A stretch of DNA of 16,565 nucleotides, taken from Verrucomicrobiaceae bacterium (lineage in GTDB: Bacteria; Verrucomicrobiota; Verrucomicrobiia; Verrucomicrobiales; Verrucomicrobiaceae). How positions within the stretch are numbered: position 1 is the first letter of the stretch; each line of letters starts with the position of its first letter. This document shows, one piece after another, positions 1 to 7,588 of the stretch. The stretch is taken from contig JAGKWZ010000109.1 of the NCBI GenBank assembly GCA_021151605.1, forward strand, positions 1-16,565, written 5' to 3'. The position numbers and the translations under genes are program-made. Under the pieces are notes generated by a model, which searched no databases, was not told the origin of the DNA, and saw nothing but the letters and a program-made list of their open reading frames with translations.

Positions 1-2
1 AC

Positions 3-1190
3 CTCTGGCGCTTCAATCCGCGTCGTCTCGATGCCGAGCAGGTGCGAGATGCCCTGCTCGCGGTGAGCGGTGAACTCGACGCTGCGGCTGGCGGACCTGC
101 GGGCGATGGCAATGCCACGCGTCGCTCGGTTTACACGATGAAGAAGCGCAACAACCCGAACGAGCTTCTTCGTGCGCTCGACATGCCCGCAGGCTTTGCG
201 AGCACCGCCGAGCGTCAGAGCACCACGACGCCGACGCAGGCGCTGCAATTGCTCAATGGCGACTGGTTGCTCGCTCGTGCCCGCAAGCTCGCCTCACGCG
301 TGGAAGGCATCGACGATGCCTGGATGGCCGTTTTGGGTCGCCCACCGACGCCGAAGGAAAAAGCCACCGCCGAGGCCTTTTTGAAGAAACGAGCCGGAAC
401 GACTGAATCAAAGGTTTCGGAGGCCGCAGAGAACCGCGAGAGCGGCGACGCCTTCAAAGAGAACAGCCCGCACGAGCGCCTGCTGATCAACACGAACGAG
501 AAGGAGGGCGATGAATTCAGCGTCGAAGCGGTGGCGAGCCTCAACAGCGTGGATGTGAATGCTTCCGTGCGCACCTTGGCCTCTCGCTGGAATGGCGGGA
601 AGGACAGCCAGGAAACCTTCGGCTGGAGCCTCGGCGTCACCGGCGAAAAATCCCGCTACAAGCCACGCAATGTCATCGTGCAGGTCGTCGGTGAAGATGA
701 GAACTCAAACATCGGCTATCAGGTCGTGGCTTCCAACATCCACATCGAGCTGGGGCGGCGCTACCACTTCGCGGCGCGTGTTTCCTGCACTGGCAAGAAC
801 ATCACCTTCACCGTGCGTGATCTCGATACGCCCGGAGCCGCCGTGCAATCCGCCGTGGTGCCGATGGACATTCGCTCGAAGCTCAGCCTCGGCTCCTCGC
901 AGCTCGTCATCGGCGGCCTAAACAAACGTGCTCCTTCTCATCAATGGGACGGCAGCATCGAGGCCGTGCGCATCGCCACTGGTTACCTCGCCGACAAAGC
1001 GCTGAACGCCGATCCTGAAAAATGGAGCGCCGGTTTCGTCGTCTGGCGTGCCGCCGATGCGCTGAACTCCCAATACGCCTGGAGCGGCAGCGACACGAAG
1101 AGCGTCGAAGAGGCCGATCCTTTCCGCCAAGCGATGAATGATCTCTGCCAGGTGCTGCTGAACACGAACGAATTCTTTTACCTCCACTAA
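3..1190 (+). CDS. DUF1553 (PSD1-type) domain protein, C-terminal part, with LamG-like insert
   Basis: The frame is open to the left edge, so the N-terminus (in this family usually a cytochrome c-like domain and DUF1549) lies outside the window. The first visible residues, LWRFNPRRLDAEQVRDALLAV, and the later TTTPTQALQLLN segment (about nt 219-254) are typical of DUF1553. The protein ends in NDLCQVLLNTNEFFYLH, the usual DUF1553 finish. Between these, at about nt 504-995, lies a stretch of beta-strand character with LamG/concanavalin-like features (FSVEAVASL at the start, WDGSIEAVRIATGYL at the end). It separates the body of DUF1553 from its last helix. Function of the family is unknown; members are usually exported and encoded beside DUF1501 proteins, as here (four bases to the next ATG). 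Family call is firm; the LamG call rests on pattern only. Confidence 0.88.
   Translation, partial: LWRFNPRRLDAEQVRDALLAVSGELDAAAGGPAGDGNATRRSVYTMKKRNNPNELLRALDMPAGFASTAERQSTTTPTQALQLLNGDWLLARARKLASRVEGIDDAWMAVLGRPPTPKEKATAEAFLKKRAGTTESKVSEAAENRESGDAFKENSPHERLLINTNEKEGDEFSVEAVASLNSVDVNASVRTLASRWNGGKDSQETFGWSLGVTGEKSRYKPRNVIVQVVGEDENSNIGYQVVASNIHIELGRRYHFAARVSCTGKNITFTVRDLDTPGAAVQSAVVPMDIRSKLSLGSSQLVIGGLNKRAPSHQWDGSIEAVRIATGYLADKALNADPEKWSAGFVVWRAADALNSQYAWSGSDTKSVEEADPFRQAMNDLCQVLLNTNEFFYLH
504..995 (+). other. LamG/concanavalin-like domain inserted in the DUF1553 protein
   Basis: This sub-region of the first gene encodes roughly 164 residues with alternating hydrophobic strands: FSVEAVASLNSVDVNA, WSLGVTGEKSRYKPRN, YHFAARVSCTGKNITFTVRD and WDGSIEAVRIATGYL. 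LamG-type domains typically have an opening strand of the form F-V-E-A, a central 'W..v......g' strand and a closing 'G.id.vrI' strand, all matched here. Such domains often bind carbohydrate or protein ligands outside the cell. Boundaries are approximate and the specific family is inferred. Confidence 0.55.
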
Positions 1191-1194
1191 GACC

Positions 1195-2601
1195 ATGCGC
1201 TGCAATCGTTACGATCATCCCACGTCGCGTCGCGACTTCCTGCAAACGGCCGGCTGCGGCTTTGGCTCGGTCGCTTTGGCCGCGCTCATGGGCCAGGAGC
1301 AAGCCAGCGCCGCACCGCTGCGTGTCGCGCATCGTCCGGCAAAAGCGAAGAGCGTCATCTTCCTCTTCATGGAAGGCGGCCCGAGCCATCTCGACACCTT
1401 TGATTACAAGCCGCTGCTGAACAAACTCGCTGGTCAGTCCCTGCCAGCGAGCTTCAAAGCTCCGATCACGGCCATGGGCGAGGCAAAGTCCCCGATCCTG
1501 GAGTGCAAACGCACCTGGAAGCAGCACGGGCAAGGCGGCCTGTGGATCTCGGATTGGTTCAGCCATGTGGCGACGCATGCCGATGACCTCGCGGTGATTC
1601 ATTCCTGCGCCTCCAGCGGAATCAATCATGCCGGCGGCGTGTGCTCGATGAACACCGGCTCTGTCTTCGGCGGTCGTCCCTCGCTCGGTGCGTGGGCGCA
1701 GTATGGCCTCGGCACGTCGAATCAAAACCTGCCCGGCTTTGTCGTCATCAAAGACAGCGAGGCCACCGTGGTGAACGGTGCCCGCAACTGGGGCAATGGC
1801 TTCATGCCCGCCGTGTATCAAGGCGTGGAGTTCAGCTCCGAAGGCACGCCGATCAAGTTCCTCGACAACCCCAAAGGCGTCGATCGCATCCGCCAGCGTG
1901 AGAAGCTGGACCTGCTCGGCGCTTTGAACCGCGACTACAACGCCCCTCGTGCGAGCAACACCGAACTCGACGCTCGCATCAAAGGCTACGAACTCGCCTT
2001 TCAGATGCAGGCGGAGGCTCCCGATGCCGTTGATCTCAGCAAAGAGACCGAAGCCACCAAGAAGCTCTACGGCATGGACAACGAGGCGACCGCCGTCTTT
2101 GGCCGCAACTGCCTCCTGGCGCGTCGCCTCGTCGAGAACGGCGTGCGATTCATCCAGCTCTACAGCGGTGCGGGCAGCAAGTGGGACGCTCACAAAGGCA
2201 TCGAGGTGAATCACGGCAAATACTGCAACTCCGTCGATAAACCCATCGCCGGCCTGCTCTCCGATTTGAAAGCCCGAGGCCTGCTCGACGAGACCCTCGT
2301 CATCTGGGGCGGTGAATTTGGCCGCACGCCCATGTCCGAGCAAGGCGACGGTCGCGACCACAACCCCACCGGCTTCACCATGTGGATGGCCGGCGGCGGC
2401 GTCAAAGGCGGCCAAACCTACGGCGCCACCGACGACCTGGGTCTCTATGCCGTGGAAGATCGCCTCCATGTGCATTCCATCCACGCCACCATCCTCTATT
2501 TGATGGGCATTGATCACACCAAGCTCACCTACAACCACAAAGGCCTGCCCGAACGCATCGACCAGAACGAAGGGCATCCGTTTGTGCGGCTGCTCGGGTA
2601 G
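1195..2601 (+). CDS. DUF1501 domain-containing protein, Tat-exported
   Basis: A 468-residue protein. It begins with a twin-arginine signal: SRRDFLQTAGCGFGSVALAAL followed by an Ala-rich cleavage region near residues 36-42. The body carries DUF1501 hallmarks: FLFMEGGPSHLDTFDYKP near residue 56, GGEFGRTPMSEQGDGRDHNP in the C-terminal third, GGGVKGGQTYGATDDLG after it, and the closing IHATILYLMGIDHTKLTY. The family has an alkaline-phosphatase/sulfatase-like fold, but its substrate is unknown. It starts four bases after the DUF1553 stop, so the two are probably cotranscribed, as is common in Planctomycetes and Verrucomicrobia. The ATG is chosen because it places the RR motif 12-13 residues from the N-terminus. 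No Shine-Dalgarno sequence is visible. Length is normal for the family. Confidence 0.93.
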   Translation: MRCNRYDHPTSRRDFLQTAGCGFGSVALAALMGQEQASAAPLRVAHRPAKAKSVIFLFMEGGPSHLDTFDYKPLLNKLAGQSLPASFKAPITAMGEAKSPILECKRTWKQHGQGGLWISDWFSHVATHADDLAVIHSCASSGINHAGGVCSMNTGSVFGGRPSLGAWAQYGLGTSNQNLPGFVVIKDSEATVVNGARNWGNGFMPAVYQGVEFSSEGTPIKFLDNPKGVDRIRQREKLDLLGALNRDYNAPRASNTELDARIKGYELAFQMQAEAPDAVDLSKETEATKKLYGMDNEATAVFGRNCLLARRLVENGVRFIQLYSGAGSKWDAHKGIEVNHGKYCNSVDKPIAGLLSDLKARGLLDETLVIWGGEFGRTPMSEQGDGRDHNPTGFTMWMAGGGVKGGQTYGATDDLGLYAVEDRLHVHSIHATILYLMGIDHTKLTYNHKGLPERIDQNEGHPFVRLLG

Positions 2602-2700
2602 TTTGGGTCAAAGCGGTTGGCAGACTTTCTTTGAGTTCGCAATTCGGCAAGATGAAGTGTGGCTTGCCCGTTCTGTGCGGCCCTCCATCTTCCGCCTCTC

Positions 2701-5430
2701 ATGCTGCGCCCAACCCTCGCTTTGCTTGCCCTCGCTGGTCTTTCCATCACCGTCTTCGCTGAGAAGCCTGAAAAACCGAAGAAGACCAAAAACTATGTCG
2801 TCGGCAAGCCTGCGTTCACGGCTGATCCAAACACACCGGCTTTTGATGCGGCAAAGGTGACGCCAGAGCATCTGGACACGAGCATGTTCAAAGTGCCCGA
2901 AGGACTGGAAATAAATGTTTGGGCCACCTCGCCTATGCTTTTCAATCCCGCGAACATGGATGTCGATGCCGCTGGCCGTATCTGGGTGGCTGAAGGCATC
3001 AACTACCGCCGCCATAGCGGGCGCAGTCGGGAAGGGGATGCCATTCGTGTGCTGGAGGACAAGGACGGCGATGGCAAGGCGGACAGTAGTCACGTCTTTG
3101 TGCGGGAGAAGGAACTCGAATGTCCGCTCGGCGTAGCTGTTTTCGATAATGTGGTGCTTGTCTCCAACACGCCAAACATCATCAAGTATGTGGATGTGAA
3201 TCGCGACCTGAAGTTCGATCCAGCTGTCGATACTCGAGAAGTATTCCTCAGTGGTTTCGAGCAGCAGCAGCACGACCATAGCCTGCACAGCGTCTATGCC
3301 GGACCCGATGGTCGCTGGTATTTCAGCAATGGAAACTGCGGTGCCATGTTTAGCGACAAAAGCGGCAACACCTTCCGCATCGGTGGCGCTTATCTGAACA
3401 ACCCCTACACCGGCGAAAAGAGCGATGACGGCCACGTCTATACTGGCGGCTTCACCGCTAGCATCGAACCCAGCGGTCACGGTGCACGCATCCTCGGCCA
3501 TGGCTATCGCAACAGCTACGAAGGCGTCCGGAACTCCTTTGGCGACATGTATCTGAACGACAACGACGATCCTCCGGCCTGTCGCGTGAGCCATCTCATC
3601 GAAGGTGGTTCTTTTGGTTTCTTCTCTGCCGATGGAAAGCGCCAGTGGCGTGCGGACAAGCGTCCTGGCCAGAGTATTCCCACGGCCGAGTGGCGTCAGG
3701 AAGATCCAGGCAGTATCCCTGCGGGCGATGTATATGGCGGCGGCGCACCCACCGGCATGGCCTTTTATGAAAATGGTGCGCTGGGTGACAAGTGGAAAGG
3801 TCTGCTGCTCAGCTGCGAAACCGGGCGCAATGTCGTCTTTGGTTATTTGCCTAAGCCGGACGGTGCGGGCATGAAGCTGGAGCGCTTCGACTTCTGCACC
3901 ACTAACACCAGCGGCATTTTCAAAGGTAGTGACTTCGTTGGTGGCAATAACAACATGTCCGATGAACGCCATACGCTCTTTCGTCCCAGCGATGTGTGTG
4001 TAGGCACTGACGGTGCGATCTACATCGCCGACTGGTTCGACAAACGCACAGGCGGTCATCAGGACACTGATGAAACCTGCAGCGGCACCATCTACCGCAT
4101 TGTTGCCAAAGGCACCAAGCCCGCTTCGCCAAAGCACGATCTCGAAAGCGCCGAAGGCCAGATCGCTGCGCTCAAATCACCGGCCGCCAACATCCGTCAT
4201 GTCGCCTTTACACGACTGAAGGAAAAGGCGGGCGAGTCAGCTAAGGCAGTCTCTGCTTTGTCGAATGATGAAAACCCCTATGTGGCTGCGCGCGCCATCT
4301 GGCTCTTGGCCCAACTGGGTGAAGCTGGCACCCAGCGCGTGCGCGTTTGGCTGGAGTCTGATGACCCGATGAAGCGCCTTGTCGCCCTTCGTGCTCTTCG
4401 CGCAGCGAATCCTGATGTCATCGATCTACTCAGCACCATGGCTCACGATGGTTCGCCTGCCGTGCGTCGTGAAGTCGCTGTGGCGCTGCGTGACGTCCCG
4501 CTGGAACAAAGTCAAAACATCCTCGTCGAACTAGCCAAGCGCTACGATGGCAAAGACCGCTCCTACCTTGAAGCCTGGGGTCTCGGCTGTACCGGCAAAG
4601 AGGCACCCGTGTGGACCGTGCTGAAAAAGATAATGGATGGCGATCCCCTCTCCTGGTCAGAGAAGTTCGCGAATCTGACCTGGAGACTGCACCCGGTCGA
4701 GGCTGTGACAGATCTTCAAATGCGGGCCTCCAGCAAGCAGCTAAGTCCTGCGGAGCGCAAACTAGCGCTCGATACTCTGGCCTTCACGAATGATAGCAGT
4801 GCAGCTCATGCCATGCTAGCCGTCGCCAAAGACAAGAGTTCTCCTGTTCATGGCGACGCCATGTGGTGGCTCATCAATCGCAGCACGAACGACTGGTCTG
4901 GTTATGGCATCGCGGGTGAATTGAAAAAGCAGGGCATTTTTGATCCTGATGCCACAAAGCTTGTCACCATTGAGACGCCTCCTGCGATTCCGAACAACAT
5001 CAAAGTCGAGGATGTGCTGAAGCTGAAAGGGGATGTTCAACATGGCCAGTCGTTGACTGTGCGCTGCGTCATGTGCCATCAACTTAATGGCCAGGGGGTC
5101 GAGTTTGGACCAAACCTCCAGGGATGGGGTATCAGCCAGCCGAGTGAAATCATCGCCCAAGCCCTTACTGAGCCGAGCAAGGACATCGCCCATGGCTTTG
5201 ATGGCGCTTCCATCACTTGTAAGGATGGAACCAAGATCGATGGACTCATCCTCAGCGAAGGGGACATCCTCATCATCCGCAGCATGGGCGGCCAGACGCA
5301 GTTCGTGGCGAAGGAAAAGATCGCCAGCCGCAAGAAGATGGACCGCTCCCTCATGATGAGCGCCACCATGCTCGGCATGACAGCGCAGGACGTGGCTGAC
5401 ATCGTCGCTTACCTGCGCCAGGCAGAGTAA
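2701..5430 (+). CDS. PVC-type haem-binding CxxCH protein: dehydrogenase-like propeller, HEAT repeats, cytochrome c
   Basis: A 909-residue protein. A signal peptide (MLRPTLALLALAGLSITVFA) fixes the start at 2701; an in-frame GTG at 2659 would add 14 residues in front of it. Residues about 60-470 form a sorbosone/glucose-dehydrogenase-like beta-propeller with family landmarks MDVDAAGRIWVAEGINY and YIADWFDKRTGGHQDTD (from residue 441). D120-D128 (DKDGDGKAD) resembles a calcium-binding loop. Residues about 485-640 are HEAT-like helical repeats (IRHVAFTRL, YVAARAIWLLAQLG, MKRLVALRALRAANP, PAVRREVAVAL). The C-terminus is a cytochrome c domain of the planctomycete type with CVMCH at 789-793; one of the Met residues at 885-893 probably supplies the distal haem ligand. 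The likely role is oxidation of a sugar-like substrate outside the cytoplasm with electron transfer to the haem. The substrate is unknown. Confidence 0.93.
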   Translation: MLRPTLALLALAGLSITVFAEKPEKPKKTKNYVVGKPAFTADPNTPAFDAAKVTPEHLDTSMFKVPEGLEINVWATSPMLFNPANMDVDAAGRIWVAEGINYRRHSGRSREGDAIRVLEDKDGDGKADSSHVFVREKELECPLGVAVFDNVVLVSNTPNIIKYVDVNRDLKFDPAVDTREVFLSGFEQQQHDHSLHSVYAGPDGRWYFSNGNCGAMFSDKSGNTFRIGGAYLNNPYTGEKSDDGHVYTGGFTASIEPSGHGARILGHGYRNSYEGVRNSFGDMYLNDNDDPPACRVSHLIEGGSFGFFSADGKRQWRADKRPGQSIPTAEWRQEDPGSIPAGDVYGGGAPTGMAFYENGALGDKWKGLLLSCETGRNVVFGYLPKPDGAGMKLERFDFCTTNTSGIFKGSDFVGGNNNMSDERHTLFRPSDVCVGTDGAIYIADWFDKRTGGHQDTDETCSGTIYRIVAKGTKPASPKHDLESAEGQIAALKSPAANIRHVAFTRLKEKAGESAKAVSALSNDENPYVAARAIWLLAQLGEAGTQRVRVWLESDDPMKRLVALRALRAANPDVIDLLSTMAHDGSPAVRREVAVALRDVPLEQSQNILVELAKRYDGKDRSYLEAWGLGCTGKEAPVWTVLKKIMDGDPLSWSEKFANLTWRLHPVEAVTDLQMRASSKQLSPAERKLALDTLAFTNDSSAAHAMLAVAKDKSSPVHGDAMWWLINRSTNDWSGYGIAGELKKQGIFDPDATKLVTIETPPAIPNNIKVEDVLKLKGDVQHGQSLTVRCVMCHQLNGQGVEFGPNLQGWGISQPSEIIAQALTEPSKDIAHGFDGASITCKDGTKIDGLILSEGDILIIRSMGGQTQFVAKEKIASRKKMDRSLMMSATMLGMTAQDVADIVAYLRQAE

Positions 5431-5439
5431 TCCCCACCG

Positions 5440-5664
5440 ATGAGCCGTTACGCCAGCAATCAAGAAGTCACCCAGTTCTTTGCGTCCCACGGGATTGAGG
5501 TGACAAATGTTCGACGCGAGGGAGATCTCCGCCAGTTGCGCGTTCATGGGCAGCCTCTGACACTGCCTATGCCTGCTAGTCCTGAGGAATGCCTCCGTAT
5601 TGTGCGTGAGTGTATCGCCAGCCAAGCAGCCGCGAATCCTGCGGATGACCGTCACGTCACTTGA
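5440..5664 (+). CDS. small hypothetical protein
   Basis: A 74-residue protein beginning nine bases after the dehydrogenase stop, so probably read from the same transcript. I do not recognise it. The predicted order is helix (NQEVTQFFASHG), strands (IEVTNVRREGDLRQLRVHG, then QPLTLPM), then helix (SPEECLRIVRECIASQA). This alpha-beta-beta-beta-alpha order resembles the small double-stranded-RNA-binding-like fold of HicA-type proteins, but the catalytic Gly-Ser-His signature is missing, so that comparison is weak. There is no signal peptide or membrane segment, which suggests a cytoplasmic protein behind a gene for an exported one. The competing reading frame on the other strand lacks any recognisable domain. 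Confidence 0.6.
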   Translation: MSRYASNQEVTQFFASHGIEVTNVRREGDLRQLRVHGQPLTLPMPASPEECLRIVRECIASQAAANPADDRHVT

Positions 5665-5730
5665 TCAATTCGTTTCGCTTCGCACGTTCGTTAAGTGTCC
5701 ATTTAAGGACTGTACAAACTACTCCAAACC

Positions 5731-6171
5731 ATGAGCCAAATCGTTCCTCTTATCTCCTCCGGCATCGCCGGTCCTCTCGGCGTGTTGCATCTGCCCCGGC
5801 TGTGGCAAAAAGCCTCCCTTGCTGCGGCTGGCAAGCTCCACGCGGACTATCCTGGCATCGGCTGTGGCTATGACCAGATGACCCTCGACGCCCTGGGCAT
5901 CAACATCGAGACCTTTAAGGCCTTCATCAGCACCAAGCCTACCTATGTGCAACTCGAAGCCTGGGTGAAAGCCCAACCCGGCGTGAAGCTGACGAAGGCC
6001 GATATCTACAAGCACAACCAGTCCATCATGGGCTACATCCATGGCGACGACACGCGTGCGGGTATCCTCGCTGCTGTTGGCCTTACTGATGACGGCGGCT
6101 GCAATCCTGGTGCGGTCGATCTGAACAACCTAGACGACTGGCAGACCTTCTGGGCCACAGAGATTCAGTAA
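5731..6171 (+). CDS. DUF5069 domain-containing protein
   Basis: A 146-residue cytoplasmic protein with no signal or membrane segment. Its opening, GPLGVLHLPRLWQKASLAAAGKL, and the middle segment LDALGINIETFKAFI match the DUF5069 pattern (a 'LPR..dKara...G' helix followed by a 'FLE..GId...f...v' helix). It also contains YVQLEAWVKAQPGVKLTKADI. The function of the family is unknown. It is preceded by a 66-base gap and followed by a strong terminator, so it is probably a single-gene unit. The start at 5731 gives the usual family length; no Shine-Dalgarno sequence is visible and the ATG is preceded by CC. Confidence 0.82.
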   Translation: MSQIVPLISSGIAGPLGVLHLPRLWQKASLAAAGKLHADYPGIGCGYDQMTLDALGINIETFKAFISTKPTYVQLEAWVKAQPGVKLTKADIYKHNQSIMGYIHGDDTRAGILAAVGLTDDGGCNPGAVDLNNLDDWQTFWATEIQ

Positions 6172-6183
6172 TTCACTTGCTCC

Positions 6184-6222
6184 GCCGCAGAGATCGCATC
6201 GAATGATCTCTGCGGCTTTTTT
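6184..6222 (+). terminator. intrinsic terminator after the DUF5069 gene
   Basis: A perfect 12-bp stem, GCCGCAGAGATC (6184-6195) with GATCTCTGCGGC (6205-6216), a nine-base loop and a run of six T (6217-6222). It lies 12 bases after the DUF5069 stop and ends only four bases before the chosen moaC start, so it could also control entry into moaC. Confidence 0.93.
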
Positions 6223-6226
6223 ATTT

Positions 6227-6676
6227 ATGTCTCTGACTCACACTGATGACCAAGGCCGTGCTAGCATGGTGGATGTCACCGCCAAGCCGCCAATGGCGCG
6301 GGAGGCGGTTGCTGAAGCGTTCATCGATTTGCAGGCAGAGACGCTGGGCCTCATTCGTGACAATGGGCTGAAGAAGGGGGATGTACTGGCGGTGGCGCGA
6401 GTCGCAGGGATCCAGGCGGCGAAGCAGACGCAGATGTTGATCCCGCTCTGCCATCAGATCGCGCTGAGCAAGGTGGCGGTGGAGTTTCAAATGGAGGAGC
6501 GCGGCATCCGCATCACTACAGTGGCGAAGACCATCGCCCAAACGGGCGTGGAGATGGAAGCTCTGACGGCTGCTAGTTTGGCTGCACTCACGATTTACGA
6601 CATGTGCAAGGCTGTGGACAAGACGATGCGCATAGTGAGTGTGCGGCTGCTTTCCAAAACGAAGTCAGAGATCTGA
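6227..6676 (+). CDS. moaC: cyclic pyranopterin monophosphate synthase MoaC
   Basis: A 149-residue protein that catalyses the second step of molybdenum cofactor synthesis, forming cyclic pyranopterin monophosphate from the cyclic 3',8-GTP intermediate made by MoaA. Clear MoaC signatures are MVDVTAKP (residues 14-21), KKGDVLAVARVAGIQAAKQT, LIPLCHQI and GVEMEALTAASLAALTIYDM. The catalytic pair equivalent to E. coli Lys51 and Asp128 is Lys50 and Asp125. The start at 6227 is preferred over an in-frame ATG at 6203, which lies inside the terminator hairpin; the segment LTHTDDQGRA matches the usual MoaC N-terminus. There is no Shine-Dalgarno sequence. The gene converges with the CDF transporter gene six bases downstream. 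Confidence 0.96.
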   Translation: MSLTHTDDQGRASMVDVTAKPPMAREAVAEAFIDLQAETLGLIRDNGLKKGDVLAVARVAGIQAAKQTQMLIPLCHQIALSKVAVEFQMEERGIRITTVAKTIAQTGVEMEALTAASLAALTIYDMCKAVDKTMRIVSVRLLSKTKSEI

Positions 6677-6682
6677 GCTGGC

Positions 6683-7588
6683 TTAAAGCTGGTCGCCAGG
6701 ATGGAGTTCGTCATGATCTCCCACGCATTCCAGATGGGTGGTGATATGCACGGCTTGAGCAGTAGTTTTCGTCACGGCACGTTCGATGTCGGTGGCGATG
6801 CGGTGAGCCTCACGAAGAGCGATGTCATCCGGGAAGAGGAAGTGGACATCCACATAGTGGACCTTGCCTGCATTGCGATGTCGCAGCGCATGAAAGGTCA
6901 CACCTCGTGATGCGGTCTCGCGGGCGAGAGCTTCATCGAGTGCGTGAGTGAGGGCTGGATCAGCGTGATCCATGAGGCCAGCGACGCTTTGGCGCAGTAG
7001 TTCGTAGCCGGAGACGAGAATGTTTCCCGCCATGATGAGGCCGAAGACCGGGTCCCACCAGAGCCAGCCGGTGAGATGCATCAATCCGAGTCCTATGATG
7101 GCTCCAAGGCTGGTCCAGCCATCGGTGAGGACATGGCGACCATTGGCGGTAAGGATGAGGGAGTGGTGCTGACGACCAGTACGCAGGAGATACCATCCAA
7201 GCCCGCCATTGATGAGTACGGTGGCGAAGGTTAGAAGCAGACCATCACCGAGATGAGACACGGTGAGACCGCCTATCCACCGGCGGATGGATTCATAAAT
7301 GATAAACACAGCGGCGAGCACGATGAGGCTGCCTTCGATACCTGCGGAGAAAAAGGCGATCTTGCTGTGCCCATAGCGGTGATTTTCATCCGGCGGCTGG
7401 GCGGCAAACCATAGGCTGTAAGTGGCAAAGATCACTGCGGCGACATGGACGACGGACTCTGCGGCATCTCCAAGAATGGCAGCGGAACCGGTGAGCAGGT
7501 AAGCGCTCATCTTCAGCACGAGCATGAGAAACCCAGCAGCCAAGGAAAGCCGCATGGCACGTGACTCGGCAGGGATCGTGTAGCTCAT
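6683..7588 (-). CDS. cation diffusion facilitator (CDF) family transporter
   Basis: A 301-residue inner-membrane protein with about six transmembrane segments and a C-terminal cytoplasmic domain. It exports divalent metal ions such as Zn, Fe or Mn in exchange for protons. Family landmarks are GSAAILGDAAESVVHVAAV in helix 2, DENHRYGHSKIAFFSAGIEG after helix 2, HVLTDGWTSLGA in helix 5 and WWDPVFGL in helix 6. The expected helix-5 ligands are H152 and D156. In helix 2, D41 is kept, but the eighth position, often Asp or Asn in relatives, is His48. The C-terminal domain carries several His residues that may sense metal. Its ATG overlaps the stop of the upstream HAD gene by four bases (ATGA), so the two are translationally coupled. 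The metal is not predictable. Confidence 0.93.
   Translation of the reverse strand: MSYTIPAESRAMRLSLAAGFLMLVLKMSAYLLTGSAAILGDAAESVVHVAAVIFATYSLWFAAQPPDENHRYGHSKIAFFSAGIEGSLIVLAAVFIIYESIRRWIGGLTVSHLGDGLLLTFATVLINGGLGWYLLRTGRQHHSLILTANGRHVLTDGWTSLGAIIGLGLMHLTGWLWWDPVFGLIMAGNILVSGYELLRQSVAGLMDHADPALTHALDEALARETASRGVTFHALRHRNAGKVHYVDVHFLFPDDIALREAHRIATDIERAVTKTTAQAVHITTHLECVGDHDELHPGDQL

Noticed and set aside
907..2577. 556-codon open frame on the minus strand
   Set aside because: It is antisense to the DUF1501 gene and the end of DUF1553, both of which have clear domain signatures. Its translation shows no recognisable domain and is biased as expected for a GC-rich shadow frame.
2659..2700. Earlier GTG start for the dehydrogenase
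   Set aside because: It would put 14 residues in front of a good signal peptide.
2608..4137. 509-codon open frame on the minus strand
   Set aside because: Antisense to the N-terminal propeller of the dehydrogenase; no family motifs.
4816..5655. 279-codon open frame on the minus strand
   Set aside because: Antisense to the cytochrome c region and to the small downstream gene; no motifs, and the plus-strand CVMCH domain is unmistakable.
6203..6229. Earlier moaC start at 6203
   Set aside because: That ATG lies at the edge of the terminator loop and adds residues not seen in MoaC; the next ATG gives the normal N-terminus.
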